Below, piece by piece: positions 24,307-33,055 of a stretch of DNA of 64,000 nucleotides. Numbering within the stretch: the first letter of the stretch is position 1; every line of letters starts with the position of its first letter. Both the position numbers and the translations under genes were made by a program. A model generated the notes under the pieces. That model was not told the origin of the DNA and ran no database searches. It was given only the letters and a program-made list of their open reading frames with translations. The stretch is taken from contig NZ_SKBU01000016.1 of assembly GCF_004337705.1 (NCBI RefSeq), positions 53,926-117,925 of the forward strand, given 5' to 3'. The stretch comes from Rubrobacter taiwanensis (GTDB taxonomy: Bacteria > Actinomycetota > Rubrobacteria > Rubrobacterales > Rubrobacteraceae).

Positions 24307-25257
24307 ATGAAATTCAGGCAGAAGACACCGGTGACCCTGATCGGGGGCTTCCTCGGAGCCGGCAAGACGACGCTGGTAAACCGCCTCATCTCCTCCGGAG
24401 AGCGGCGGTACGGGGTGGTGGTGAACGAGTTCGGCGAGACGAGCGTGGACTCCGCCCTGATCGAGGAGCTTCAGGACGGAGGGGTGGCCGAGATCGGCGG
24501 CGGATGTTTGTGTTGTGTCGGGCGGGAGGACCTCTCGGTCGCGCTCTACGGTCTGATCTGCCGGGAGAACCCGCCGGAGTACATCCTGATCGAGCTCAGC
24601 GGCCTCGCCGATCCCGTACCCGCGGCGCAGCAGCTCCTGACCACCGAGCTGCGGGGGCTGGTGGATCTGGACTCCATCGTGGCGGGCGCCGACGCCCGCA
24701 ACCTGGAGCGCACGATGTTCGAAGCCCCGGAGGGCAAGGCGCAGCTCGCCTACGCCAGCGTGGTCGTCCTGAACAAGGCAGACCAGGTCGAGGAGGAGAC
24801 CCTAAGAGCGGCGGAGAAGATCATCCGCAACCTCAACCCCCTCGTGCGGGTAGTCACCGCCAGCTACGCGGCCGTCGGTCCGGAGGAGGTGACCGGGCTA
24901 AAGGCCCTGGACCCCGGCTGGAGGCCGCGCGGGCACCGGGTGGAGCACGGGGCCGGGCTGACCACTTTCACGCTGCGCACCCCGGACCCCCTCCCGCTGG
25001 AGCGCTGGATGAGCTTCCACCGGCGCATGATCATCGCCCGCCCCGGGAAGGTGCTGCGGGCGAAGGGGATCATCGAGTTCCGGGAGATGGACGGCCCCTT
25101 CGTGCTCCAGACCGTGCGGGAGCTCTATACCTTCGACGAGTACGAGGGCGAGCACGACGGTGGAGCCGAGCTGGTCATAATCGGCCGGAACCTGGACGAA
25201 GCCGAGTACCGGGCCGCGTTCGAGCGGGTGGCGGCGCGAACCGGGCCGGATCTCTAA
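24307..25257 (+). CDS. COG0523 (CobW/ZagA-type) metallochaperone GTPase
   Basis: 316 residues. Walker [11 protein letters not shown] near residue 12, the diagnostic CxCC metal motif in [12 protein letters not shown] (about 60-72), NKAD guanine specificity motif, and a CobW C-terminal domain (about 210-300). COG0523 GTPases load Zn (or Co, Fe) into client proteins under metal shortage. The start ATG 24307 is preceded by GGAGGG; an upstream in-frame ATG at 24250 overlaps the SlyD-like gene and is less likely. Same strand as the SlyD-like gene, 19 bp downstream, so probably one operon. Confidence 0.92.
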   Translation: MKFRQKTPVTLIGGFLGAGKTTLVNRLISSGERRYGVVVNEFGETSVDSALIEELQDGGVAEIGGGCLCCVGREDLSVALYGLICRENPPEYILIELSGLADPVPAAQQLLTTELRGLVDLDSIVAGADARNLERTMFEAPEGKAQLAYASVVVLNKADQVEEETLRAAEKIIRNLNPLVRVVTASYAAVGPEEVTGLKALDPGWRPRGHRVEHGAGLTTFTLRTPDPLPLERWMSFHRRMIIARPGKVLRAKGIIEFREMDGPFVLQTVRELYTFDEYEGEHDGGAELVIIGRNLDEAEYRAAFERVAARTGPDL

Positions 25258-25263
25258 GACCGG

Positions 25264-26211
25264 CTACTCGAGTTCCGCTGCTTCGAGCTGGCGGGATATG
25301 GCGGCGAGCTGGTCCCGCCCCGTTATATCCCGGGCGTCCTGCTCGACCCGCACGATCGGCCGCTTCCCGAACCGCCGCTCTATCTCCTCCAGGTACTCGG
25401 CCTGCTGCTCCAGCCGGGAGCGCATGAACTCGCCCTCGGCCACTTCGGGGAGCACCCGGTTCACCAGCAGCGCGCCGACCTCTATACCCTCCCCGGTCAG
25501 CGCCTCCAGCGTCCGCGCCGTCTCCTCTATGGGGAGGCGCTCCGGGATCAAGACCAGGTAGAGGGTCGTGTCCTCCAGCAGCCGGTGGCGGGCGTGGTGG
25601 AACTTGTCCCGGCGCTCGCGCAGGCGGTTCAGGATGGGGTCTTCATCCGAGGACTCGTCCCCGGCGAGGTTCCTCAGCATCCTCTCCATCCCGGCCACCT
25701 TCTCGCGCTGGCGCACCATCCCCTCGACCCAGGCGGTGAGCAGGGCGGGGAGGGTCAGGAGCCGCAGCGTGTGCCCGGTCGGGGCGGTGTCGAAGACGAT
25801 GCGGTCGAACTCCTCCGGGCAGAGGGCGATGAGATCCACGAAGCGGTCGAAGAGGGCGGACTCCTCGGTCCCGGGGCTGGCCTTGGTCAGGTCCAGGTGC
25901 TTCTCGACGGTGGGGCGCACCTCGGGGCTGACGGACTTGCGGGAGTCTTCCTTGATCCGCTCGATATACGCCGCCGACTCGGCCGCCGCGTCTATCTCCG
26001 CACCCCACAGGTTCTCCTCCACCTCCACCGGCTCGGAGGCGAGCCGGACGCCGAGCAGGTCGCTCGTGGAGTGCGCCGGATCGGTGGAGACGAGCAGCGT
26101 CCTCTCCCCGCGCCCGGCGAGCAGCGCGGCGAAGGCCGTGGCGAGAGTGGTCTTCCCCACCCCGCCCTTGCCGCCGAAGAAGGCCAGGCGGCGGGGACCG
26201 TGGTGCCTCAA
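25264..26211 (-). CDS. ArsA/Get3-like P-loop ATPase
   Basis: 315 residues, single ATPase domain. Deviant Walker A with signature Lys, GGKGGVGKTT (residues 13-22), STDPAHST switch I, and DTAPTGHTLRLL switch II are typical of ArsA/TRC40. It has only one Cys (in LIALCPEE), so it lacks both the arsenite-binding Cys of ArsA and the CxxC of Get3. Start TTG 26211 overlaps the stop of the small CC-ending gene (TTGA), and it is the last gene of an operon beginning with cstA. No arsB or arsR is nearby. It probably energises delivery or assembly of something for CstA rather than arsenic export. Confidence 0.9.
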   Translation of the reverse strand: MRHHGPRRLAFFGGKGGVGKTTLATAFAALLAGRGERTLLVSTDPAHSTSDLLGVRLASEPVEVEENLWGAEIDAAAESAAYIERIKEDSRKSVSPEVRPTVEKHLDLTKASPGTEESALFDRFVDLIALCPEEFDRIVFDTAPTGHTLRLLTLPALLTAWVEGMVRQREKVAGMERMLRNLAGDESSDEDPILNRLRERRDKFHHARHRLLEDTTLYLVLIPERLPIEETARTLEALTGEGIEVGALLVNRVLPEVAEGEFMRSRLEQQAEYLEEIERRFGKRPIVRVEQDARDITGRDQLAAISRQLEAAELE

Positions 26212-26471
26212 CAGCAGAACCCCGACTCAGGGAACCGGTTCATCCCCATCCGCCGGTGCCACCGGTGAAACTCCTCAGCGAACTCCGGGTAGAGCTCGAG
26301 CGAGTAGTAGCTCGTGGGGTTCGGGACGCCCAGGGCCTCCAGGAAGAGCATCGCCATGAGCGCGTCCTGCTGCTGGGTGGCCTCCCGCTGCAGCCCCGAG
26401 CGCCAGCGGGAGACCATGAACTCGTCGTTGAACTCCTCCAGCTTCCGGTAGAGCTCGACCCAGCGCCGCAC
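26208..26471 (-). CDS. Small protein ending in Cys-Cys, between ArsD-like and ArsA-like genes
   Basis: 87 residues from GTG 26471, helical, soluble, rich in aromatic and charged residues (SYYSLELYPEFAEEFHRW), ending ESGFCC-stop. The two C-terminal Cys are its only cysteines. I recall that E. coli YbdD/YjiX, small partners encoded directly after CstA/BtsT, also end in Cys-Cys; this looks like an unrelated or very distant counterpart. I also recall a database family name for small CC-ending proteins ('cory-CC-star') but could not check it. Eight bases separate the GTG from the ArsD-like stop. Probably a thiol-bearing tail that interacts with the ATPase or permease. Confidence 0.75.
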   Translation of the reverse strand: MRRWVELYRKLEEFNDEFMVSRWRSGLQREATQQQDALMAMLFLEALGVPNPTSYYSLELYPEFAEEFHRWHRRMGMNRFPESGFCC

Positions 26472-26476
26472 CGCTC

Positions 26477-26887
26477 TTACGCCACCCCCAGCTCGGACCT
26501 GACCGCGGCGACGGCTTCCTCGGGCTTCGGGATGCGGCCGGAGAAGAGCACCCTGCCGTCCACGATGATCGCGCCCTGCGAGACCCCGTCTCTCACGCTC
26601 CGCAAGATCTCCCGCGCGGGAAGCCCCCGGCGTACGGCATCCCGCAAGATGTTCGGGACGAGCCATATGGCGTTGCGCGGGTCCACGACCGCAAACTCCA
26701 CGTCCTCGTCGAAGAGCTCGGCCTTGAGTGCCCGGTAGACCTCCCCCATCCTCTCCATCTCCGAGCGGTTGTGCGCGTAGGTGGACTCCTCGCCCAGCTC
26801 GTGGTTCACGCCCCCGAGCCGGCCGCAACATCCGGAGCCGGACATCTGCTGGTCCCACTCGCGCACCAGGAGTACCCGGTGCTCCAT
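26477..26887 (-). CDS. ArsD-like small protein with an N-terminal Cys-Cys motif
   Basis: 136 residues from ATG 26887, which overlaps the cstA stop by one base (TGATG) and has AGGAGAGG before it. N-terminal beta strand HRVLLVREW is followed by SGSGCCGRLGG (C20-C21), a long helix, then DVEFAVVDPRN and near the end QGAIIVDGRVLFSGRIPKPEE, the pattern of a thioredoxin-like fold. ArsD, the metallochaperone for ArsA, has the same order: strand, Cys-Cys pair and a late D-G-x-x-x-x-G-R-x-P-K motif. Sequence identity is low, so this is an ArsD-like guess. It may hand a metal or thiol group to the CC-ending protein and ATPase. Confidence 0.7.
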   Translation of the reverse strand: MEHRVLLVREWDQQMSGSGCCGRLGGVNHELGEESTYAHNRSEMERMGEVYRALKAELFDEDVEFAVVDPRNAIWLVPNILRDAVRRGLPAREILRSVRDGVSQGAIIVDGRVLFSGRIPKPEEAVAAVRSELGVA

Positions 26888-28593
26888 CACCTCTCCTCTG
26901 CCGGAGCCTGCTCCCCGCGCCGCTGGCGCCGGACACGATTGAAGGCGGCGATCGCCTCGACTATCAGCCAGAGCGCCAGCACGAAGATTATAGCGTCGAT
27001 GACGAAGAGCAGGCGGTCATCCTGCCAGAACTCGCCCAGCTGGATGAAGAGCGCCCAGGTCGTCATCGTCAGCAGGAACACCAGCGGGACGATGGGCGCC
27101 AGCGGGTTGCGGCCCCGCATGAACACCCAGAGAGCGATCACGGTGAGCGCCAGCCCGGCCGTGAGCTGGTTGGTCGTGCCGAAGAGCCGCCAGAGCCGGC
27201 CGAAGGCGAACTCTCCGACCTCCCCGCCGGGGAAGAGCGTAAGCCCGATGGAGATGAGAACCGCCAGCGTCGCCGCCAGCGTCAGGTTGCGGGCCAAAAG
27301 CCGGACCCGGATTATCTGGCCGATCTCCTGGATCACATAGCGCTGCAGCCGCACCGAGGTGTCCAGGCTCGTCCCCGCGAACGTGATGATCACGACCGAG
27401 ATAAAGATCGCCCCTATCCCGGCCGGGATGCCCAGGTTGCCGACGAACGTCGAGACCCCCTCGACGAAGTAGCCCACGCCGCCGGCCGAGGCGGTCGCGA
27501 AGTCGGCGTAGTTCTCCTGCCAGACGGCGGCGGCCCCGAGCCCGGCGGTGCAGGCCAGGATCGAGGCGAGCGCCAGCGAGCCCTCGCCCAGCGAGCCCAT
27601 GTAGCCTATGTAGCGGGCGTCGGTCTCGTTGGCGAGCTGCTTGGAGGTGGTGCCGGAGGAGACCAGGCTGTGGAAGCCCGAGATGGCTCCGCACGCGATG
27701 GTTATGAACAGGAACGGGAACCAGAACGGCGAGCCCTCGGGCAGGTCCGTGCGGATCGCCGGGGCCTCGATCGTGTTGAACCCGACGGCGACACCGAGGA
27801 AGATCACGCCCAGCGCGACGAAGAGCTGGTAGGAGTTGATGTAGTCCCGCGGCTGCAGGAGCACCCAGACCGGAAGGCGGGCTGCAAACCAGATGTAGGT
27901 GAAGATGAGCAGCACCCAGACCACCAGCGGGTCGGTCCCCAGAGCGTTGGCTATCGGGTCTACCGTGACCGGGAACGCCTGGCCGACCGGGATCATCGCG
28001 TAGAGCAGGACCAGAGCGATGGTGGTCGGCACCACGATACCCATCCGCAGCCGGTAGAAGACCTGGCCGAGGACTATGGCTATCGGGATCACGGCCGCCG
28101 ACGGTATCACCGCGCCCGGGTTGTTTATAAAGAGGGTCCCGATCACGATGGAGAACACCGCGTTCACCAGCGTGAGCAGGAAGAAGATTATCACCAGAAA
28201 GAGCGTGCGGGAGCGCGGGTTGATAATCGACTGCGTCAGCGTGCCCATGTTCTGCGCCCGGTGGCGGGCCGAGACGACTATGGAGCCGAAGTCGTGCGCC
28301 CCGGAGGCGAAGATGGTGCCGAGCGTCACCCACAACAGCGCCGGCAGCCACCCCCAGAAAACGGCGATCGCCGGACCGACTATGGGAGCCGCCCCGGCGA
28401 CCGAGGTGAAGTGGTGCCCGAATAGTATGTGTTTGTTGGTCGGTACGTAGTCTACTCCGTCCTCGAACTCGCGAGCCGGGGTTACGAAGTCCTTATCCAG
28501 CGCATAGACCCGCTCGGCGAGATACTTGGAGTAGTAACGGTACCCGAGAAAGAAAGCAACGAAGACTGCTAGAGCAACTACGATTGCCGGCAA
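26887..28593 (-). CDS. cstA: Carbon starvation protein CstA, peptide/pyruvate permease
   Basis: 568 residues with about 15-16 membrane segments. Family motifs: GYRYYSKYLAERVY near the N-terminus, DYVPTNKHILFGHHFTSVAGAAPIVGP-type segment (about 48-74) and ASGAHDFGS. CstA-family proteins import pyruvate or peptides, induced on carbon limitation. TTG 28593 is preceded by AGGAGGC. It heads an operon with ArsD-like, CC-ending and ArsA-like genes, all overlapping or nearly so. Its leader holds a hairpin (28615-28641). In E. coli the permease has the tiny YbdD partner ending in CC; here that role may be taken by the gene at 26208. Confidence 0.95.
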   Translation of the reverse strand: MPAIVVALAVFVAFFLGYRYYSKYLAERVYALDKDFVTPAREFEDGVDYVPTNKHILFGHHFTSVAGAAPIVGPAIAVFWGWLPALLWVTLGTIFASGAHDFGSIVVSARHRAQNMGTLTQSIINPRSRTLFLVIIFFLLTLVNAVFSIVIGTLFINNPGAVIPSAAVIPIAIVLGQVFYRLRMGIVVPTTIALVLLYAMIPVGQAFPVTVDPIANALGTDPLVVWVLLIFTYIWFAARLPVWVLLQPRDYINSYQLFVALGVIFLGVAVGFNTIEAPAIRTDLPEGSPFWFPFLFITIACGAISGFHSLVSSGTTSKQLANETDARYIGYMGSLGEGSLALASILACTAGLGAAAVWQENYADFATASAGGVGYFVEGVSTFVGNLGIPAGIGAIFISVVIITFAGTSLDTSVRLQRYVIQEIGQIIRVRLLARNLTLAATLAVLISIGLTLFPGGEVGEFAFGRLWRLFGTTNQLTAGLALTVIALWVFMRGRNPLAPIVPLVFLLTMTTWALFIQLGEFWQDDRLLFVIDAIIFVLALWLIVEAIAAFNRVRRQRRGEQAPAEER

Positions 28594-28614
28594 GGCTGCC
28601 TCCTATCTTCAAAC

Positions 28615-28641
28615 GAACGCACCTCTCCCCCGAGAGCGTTC
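28615..28641 (-). promoter_or_regulatory. Stem-loop in the cstA leader
   Basis: GAACG (28615-28619) pairs with CGTTC (28637-28641) and CTCTC with GAGAG inside it, with a 3-base bulge and a CCCC/GGGG loop. It lies in the predicted 60-nt leader just upstream of the ribosome site and could affect translation or be a protein-binding site. Confidence 0.35.
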
Positions 28642-28661
28642 AAACCCTGTCCCTGTGCGGT

Positions 28662-28690
28662 AGTATGAACTCCGGGTAGCCATATTGCAA
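28662..28690 (-). promoter_or_regulatory. Promoter of the cstA operon
   Basis: Minus strand TTGCAA (28690-28685), 17-bp spacer, CATACT (28667-28662). Four of six matches each. Transcription would begin near 28655. Confidence 0.4.
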
Positions 28691-28751
28691 GCAACGACGA
28701 CATAAGAGGCAACAAGTACTGCACCGGCAGCAACGAGCCCGGAGGATAAGT

Positions 28752-29555
28752 GTGGAGAGCCCGACGTACGGCGACGTGATCGCCTCCACCGATCTCGCGG
28801 CCACGGCCGAGCTGGCCTACCTGGACCGCTCCGGCACCCCCCGCCTCAGGAGCGTAACGCCGATGCTGATGCGGGGAGAGCCCGTCGTAACCCTCACCTA
28901 CGCGGACGCCGATCTGGCGCGCGAGATCTCATCATCCCCGCGGGTGTGCCTGGTCTTCTCCGACTCCCGGCTGGCATACGCCGGATGGACGCCGCTCGCC
29001 GTTCAGGCCCGCGCCGAGCTAGAGCCTGACCCGGAGGGCGACACGTTCCAGGACCACCTCCTGGACCAGGAGCTGCGCAAGTTCCCGCCCTCGCGCCGGT
29101 ATCTGGACAGCATCCTCCTGCGGCGGGAGAACTGGTGGTACGTGCCGCGCCTGATCCTGCGCTTGAGGGAACTGGACGCCCCGCTCCCCGTCGGCCGCCG
29201 CCGGGCTCCGGAGCACGGCGTGATCGCCTGGCGCGCCGGCTCCGGGCTGCTGGCGGATTCGGTGCGGGTGGACGACTGGGACTCGGACCGCATCCCCCTC
29301 CGCTCGCTCGCCGGCAACGAGGGCTTGGGGCTGGCCGACGCCCCGGCGGCGCTCTTCTACCACGACTTCTCCGTGCCGGACATGGAGCTGCGAACCTCGT
29401 TCCTCGTCACGGGCAGGCTCACTAACGGCCGGCTCAGGGTCGAGGAGCGGGCCGGATCGCGCAGCCTCGGCAAGCTCCCCGGTCTCATCGCCCGGTGGCG
29501 TGCGGAGCGGCAACTCAGGAAGCGCTGCGAGGCCGGTATAGACGGGAAGCCGTAG
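28752..29555 (+). CDS. Split-barrel flavin/F420-binding-like protein
   Basis: 267 residues from GTG 28752 (GGAGGATAA before it). The first 120 residues have the pattern of pyridoxamine-phosphate-oxidase-like split barrels: AELAYLDRSGTPRLRSVTPM and EISSSPRVCLVFSDSRL, the alternation of beta strands that bind FMN or F420. The C-terminal half (about 140-267) resembles none I know, and has a basic end. Because this organism makes F420, an F420-linked role is possible, but no signature residue confirms it. It stands alone, divergent from cstA and convergent to hyuB. Confidence 0.5.
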   Translation: MESPTYGDVIASTDLAATAELAYLDRSGTPRLRSVTPMLMRGEPVVTLTYADADLAREISSSPRVCLVFSDSRLAYAGWTPLAVQARAELEPDPEGDTFQDHLLDQELRKFPPSRRYLDSILLRRENWWYVPRLILRLRELDAPLPVGRRRAPEHGVIAWRAGSGLLADSVRVDDWDSDRIPLRSLAGNEGLGLADAPAALFYHDFSVPDMELRTSFLVTGRLTNGRLRVEERAGSRSLGKLPGLIARWRAERQLRKRCEAGIDGKP

Positions 29556-29558
29556 AGG

Positions 29559-31091
29559 CTATTCAGGCGAACCCCAGCCCCCGCCGCCCGGCGTGCGGAC
29601 GGTCACGGTGTCGCCCGGCTCCAGCTCCCGGTCGGCCTTGGCCGGAAGCTTCTCTCCGTTGAGCAGGTTCTCCCCGGGCCGGCCGGGTTTGCCGCCCTCC
29701 GCACCGCGCGGCGCGTGGCGGCGGCGGTCGGTCAGAAGCGAGAGGCTGGCAGGTTCCAGCACCCGCACGGTGCGCTCGACGCCGTCCCCGCCGCGGTGCC
29801 TCCCCGCCCCTCCGGAGCCGTAGATGAGCTCGTAGCGCTCGACGCGCATCGGGTACTCCAGCTCCAGCGCCTCCACGGGCGTGTTGAGGGTGTTGCTCAT
29901 CCCCACGTGCACGCCCGAAGGGCCGGGGCCCCGCGAAGAGGCCCCCTGCCCGCCGCCGATGGTCTCGTAGTAGGTCCAACCCCGGCCGCCGATGATCACG
30001 TTGTTCATCGTCCCCTGCCCCTGGGCCGGAAGGTCCGCCGCGCCGGAGAGGGCGAGCAACACCACATCGGCGATGCGGTTGGAGGTCTCCACGTTGCCGG
30101 CCACCACCGCCGAGGGCGGCCCGGCGTTCACCAGGCTGCCCTCCGGGGCCCTTATCTCCAGCGGAGCGTAGGTGCCGGCGTTGGCCGGGACGTCACCGGG
30201 CAAGAGGACTCTGAGGGCGAAGTAGCAGGCCGAGCGGGTGACCGGGAGCGGGCAGTTCACGTTGCCCGCCACGGCGCCGGCCGTCCCGGCGAAGTCTATG
30301 GTCATGGAGTCGCCGCTTATGGTCACCTTCGCCCGGATGGGGATGTCCTCGTCGGTCGTGCCGTCGCCCTCCATGCAGTCTTCGGCCTCGTACTCGCCGT
30401 CGGGCAGCCCCCGGATGGCCTCACGGGTGCGGCGCCCGGTGTAGGAGATCACCTCCTCGAACGCGGCGAGCACCATGTCTCTGCCCCGGCGCTCGACGAG
30501 CTCGGAGAGGCGCGTTTCGGCCAGGTTGTTGGCCGCGATCTGGGCCCTGAGATCGCCGCGCCGGATGGCGGGCGTGCGCACGTTGGCGAGCAGGAGATCC
30601 AGCACGTCCCGCACGTACTCCCCGCCGCGCACGAGGCGCACCGGCGGGATGATGATGCCTTCCTGGTAGATCTCGCGCGAATCGGAGGGCATGGAGCCGG
30701 GGCGCATCCCGCCCACGTCCGAGTGGTGGGCGCGGGTGACGGCATAGCCCAGGATCTCTCCCCCGCAACTCACGGGCGAAACGAGGGTTATATCCGGCAG
30801 GTGCGTCCCGCCGGAATAGGGGTCGTTGATGGCGAACACATCCCCCGGTTCCGGCCCGCGCCGCATCACCGCCGCAACCGCCTCCGGCATCGCCCCGAGA
30901 TGCACCGGGATGTGCTCGGCCTGCGCCACCATCCGGCCTTCGGCGTCGAAGAGCGCCGTCGAGCAGTCCCGCCTCTCTTTGATATTCGAGGAGTAGGCGC
31001 CCCGGATCAAGACCGCCCCCATCTCCTCGGCTATCCCCGAGAGCGCGCTGGAGAGCACCGAGAGGGTCACCGGGTCCAGCCCGCTAGCCAT
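29559..31091 (-). CDS. Hydantoinase/5-oxoprolinase B-type subunit
   Basis: 510 residues. HyuB family: [12 protein letters not shown] at the N-terminus, [18 protein letters not shown] (about 88-105), [14 protein letters not shown] and the Gly-rich [20 protein letters not shown] region. ATP-dependent N-methylhydantoinases, acetone carboxylases and OplAH 5-oxoprolinases share these subunits; the neighbouring YcsI/YcsG-like genes favour 5-oxoproline or a related lactam. ATG 31091 overlaps the A-subunit gene by 8 bp. Last gene of a four-gene operon. Confidence 0.92.
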   Translation of the reverse strand: MASGLDPVTLSVLSSALSGIAEEMGAVLIRGAYSSNIKERRDCSTALFDAEGRMVAQAEHIPVHLGAMPEAVAAVMRRGPEPGDVFAINDPYSGGTHLPDITLVSPVSCGGEILGYAVTRAHHSDVGGMRPGSMPSDSREIYQEGIIIPPVRLVRGGEYVRDVLDLLLANVRTPAIRRGDLRAQIAANNLAETRLSELVERRGRDMVLAAFEEVISYTGRRTREAIRGLPDGEYEAEDCMEGDGTTDEDIPIRAKVTISGDSMTIDFAGTAGAVAGNVNCPLPVTRSACYFALRVLLPGDVPANAGTYAPLEIRAPEGSLVNAGPPSAVVAGNVETSNRIADVVLLALSGAADLPAQGQGTMNNVIIGGRGWTYYETIGGGQGASSRGPGPSGVHVGMSNTLNTPVEALELEYPMRVERYELIYGSGGAGRHRGGDGVERTVRVLEPASLSLLTDRRRHAPRGAEGGKPGRPGENLLNGEKLPAKADRELEPGDTVTVRTPGGGGWGSPE

Positions 31092-33054
31092 CTTCCCGCT
31101 CCAGAACCAGCGTCCCCGCCCCGTCTATGGCGCCGCCCCAGCCGGGACGCACGACGCAGGTGGACTCCCTGAACTCCACTATTGCGGGACCCGACACCTC
31201 AGAGCCCTTGCCCATCTCCTCCCGCCTCAGCACCGGCACCTCCAGCCACTCCCCGCCGAAGTCTGCCTCCCGGCGGGCGGGTTCGGCTTTCCCTTCCGGG
31301 GACGGCTCTTTGAGCTCCGGTTTGTCTACCGGCACGGTGGCGATGAGGCGTAGATTGACCAGCTCCACGGTCTCATCCTCCATCCGGTAGCCGTAGCGCC
31401 GCTCGTGCGCGGCGTGGAAGCGCTCCTCCAGCCTCTTCAGCTCGTCCGCCTCCACCGTAAGCTCGAAGGACTGCCCCCGGTAGCGCAGATCCGCCCGGCG
31501 GGTGAACTCCGGGGACTCGAGGTCCCCGGCGGCGGCCTCCTCCAGCGCCCGGAACCTCTCTTCCAGCTCGCCGGTCTTCACGCTCTCCAGATCCGCCAGC
31601 AGCGGGCTCACGTAGTCGCGCCGCAGGTCGGAGATGGCGAGCCCTAAAGCGCTGAGCACCCCGCCGGCTCTGGGAATCAGCACGGTCTTTATCCCCAGCT
31701 CCTCGGCTAAAGAGCAGGCGTGCATCCCGCCCGCTCCGCCGAAGGCCAGCAGGGCGAACTCGCGGGGATCGAGGCCGCGCTCGACGCTGATCACGCGCAA
31801 AGCGCGCACCATCTCCGCGTTCGCCACCCGCACCACACCGCGCGCCACCTCCCCGGCCTCGAGCCCGAGCTTCTCGCCCAGACCGCCCAGCGCCTCCTCC
31901 GCCAGCTCGCGCCGCAGCACCACCTCGCCGCCGAGCTCGGCCCCGTCGGCGAGGTATCCGAGGAAGAGGTTGGCGTCGGTGACCGTGGGCTCCCCGCCGC
32001 CCCTGCCGTAGGCGGCGGGACCGGGCTCCGCCCCGGCGGAGTGCGGTCCGACGCGCAGAGCGCCCCCGGCGTCCGCCCAGGCGATGGAGCCGCCTCCGGC
32101 GCTCACGGTGTGGATGTCCACCATGGGGAGCTTGATCGGGACGCCCGCCACTACCGACTCCGTGGTCGTCTGCGCCTCGCCCCCGAGGACGGCCGCCACG
32201 TCCGTGCTCGTGCCGCCCATGTCGAAGGTGAGAACGTCGGCGTAGCCGCTCGCCCTTGCAGCGTAGGCCGCTCCCACAACCCCTCCCGCCGGTCCGGAGA
32301 GGACGAACGCCGCGGAGCTCGCGGCCGCGTCCTCTATGCGCGACACCCCGCCCGAGGACTGCATGATGAGCGGGGCGGGCATCCCGGCTTCTTTCACCTT
32401 ACCGCCCAGGTTCTTCAGGTAGGCGGCGAGCCGGGGAGCCAGGTAGGCGTCGGCGGCCGTGGTGGAGAACCGCTCGTACTCCCGGAACTCCGGCAGCACC
32501 TCGCTGCTCAAAGAGACGTGCACCTCCGGCAGCGCACCCCGCAGCGCCTCCCCCACGCGCCGCTCGTGCTCCGGGTGGGTAAAAGCGAAGAGCAGACAGA
32601 CCGCCACCGCCTCTACCCCCGCCTCCCCGAGCTCGGAGATGACCCGGTCCAGATCCTCCTCATCCAGCGGGACGAGCTCGCCCGCAGGCCCCATCCTCTC
32701 TCTAACGGTGAAGCGCAGCTCGCGCGGGACGAGGGGAGGGGGCCGGTCCCGGGTAAGATCGTACAGAGAGGGGCGGTTCTGGCGCGCGATCTCCAGCACA
32801 TCCCGGAAGCCCTCCGTGGTGATAAGCGCCGTGCGGGCTCCGCGGCGCTCCAGCAGGGCGTTTGTGGCCACCGTCATCCCGTGCGCCAGAGCCGCAACCG
32901 CCGCGGCCTCCACCCCCGAACTCTCGATGGCGTTCATCACGCCCACGGACTGGTCGCGCGGGGTTGAAGGGACCTTCGCGGTGACGATCTCTCCCGCGCC
33001 GAGCGCCACCAGGTCGGTGAACGTGCCGCCCACGTCTACGCCGAGGCGCATCAC
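31084..33054 (-). CDS. Hydantoinase/5-oxoprolinase A-type subunit
   Basis: 656 residues. Actin-like ATPase fold: MMRLGVDVGGTFTDLV, AHGMTVATNALLERRG, LTFDMGGTSTDVA and FGGAGGMHA. Phosphorylates the lactam or imide carbonyl so that the B subunit can open it. The stop overlaps the hyuB start, and its start follows the NRAMP-like gene with one base between, so expression is tightly coupled. Substrate cannot be fixed from the sequence; 5-oxoproline (L or D) and hydantoins are the main candidates, and the D-glutamate cyclase homologue in the same operon makes D-5-oxoproline attractive. Confidence 0.92.
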   Translation of the reverse strand: MMRLGVDVGGTFTDLVALGAGEIVTAKVPSTPRDQSVGVMNAIESSGVEAAAVAALAHGMTVATNALLERRGARTALITTEGFRDVLEIARQNRPSLYDLTRDRPPPLVPRELRFTVRERMGPAGELVPLDEEDLDRVISELGEAGVEAVAVCLLFAFTHPEHERRVGEALRGALPEVHVSLSSEVLPEFREYERFSTTAADAYLAPRLAAYLKNLGGKVKEAGMPAPLIMQSSGGVSRIEDAAASSAAFVLSGPAGGVVGAAYAARASGYADVLTFDMGGTSTDVAAVLGGEAQTTTESVVAGVPIKLPMVDIHTVSAGGGSIAWADAGGALRVGPHSAGAEPGPAAYGRGGGEPTVTDANLFLGYLADGAELGGEVVLRRELAEEALGGLGEKLGLEAGEVARGVVRVANAEMVRALRVISVERGLDPREFALLAFGGAGGMHACSLAEELGIKTVLIPRAGGVLSALGLAISDLRRDYVSPLLADLESVKTGELEERFRALEEAAAGDLESPEFTRRADLRYRGQSFELTVEADELKRLEERFHAAHERRYGYRMEDETVELVNLRLIATVPVDKPELKEPSPEGKAEPARREADFGGEWLEVPVLRREEMGKGSEVSGPAIVEFRESTCVVRPGWGGAIDGAGTLVLEREDG

Positions 33055-33055
33055 C

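Noticed and set aside
25264..26211. Arsenic resistance operon.
   Set aside because: The ATPase has a single Cys, there is no ArsB, ArsC or ArsR, and the operon begins with a carbon-starvation permease.
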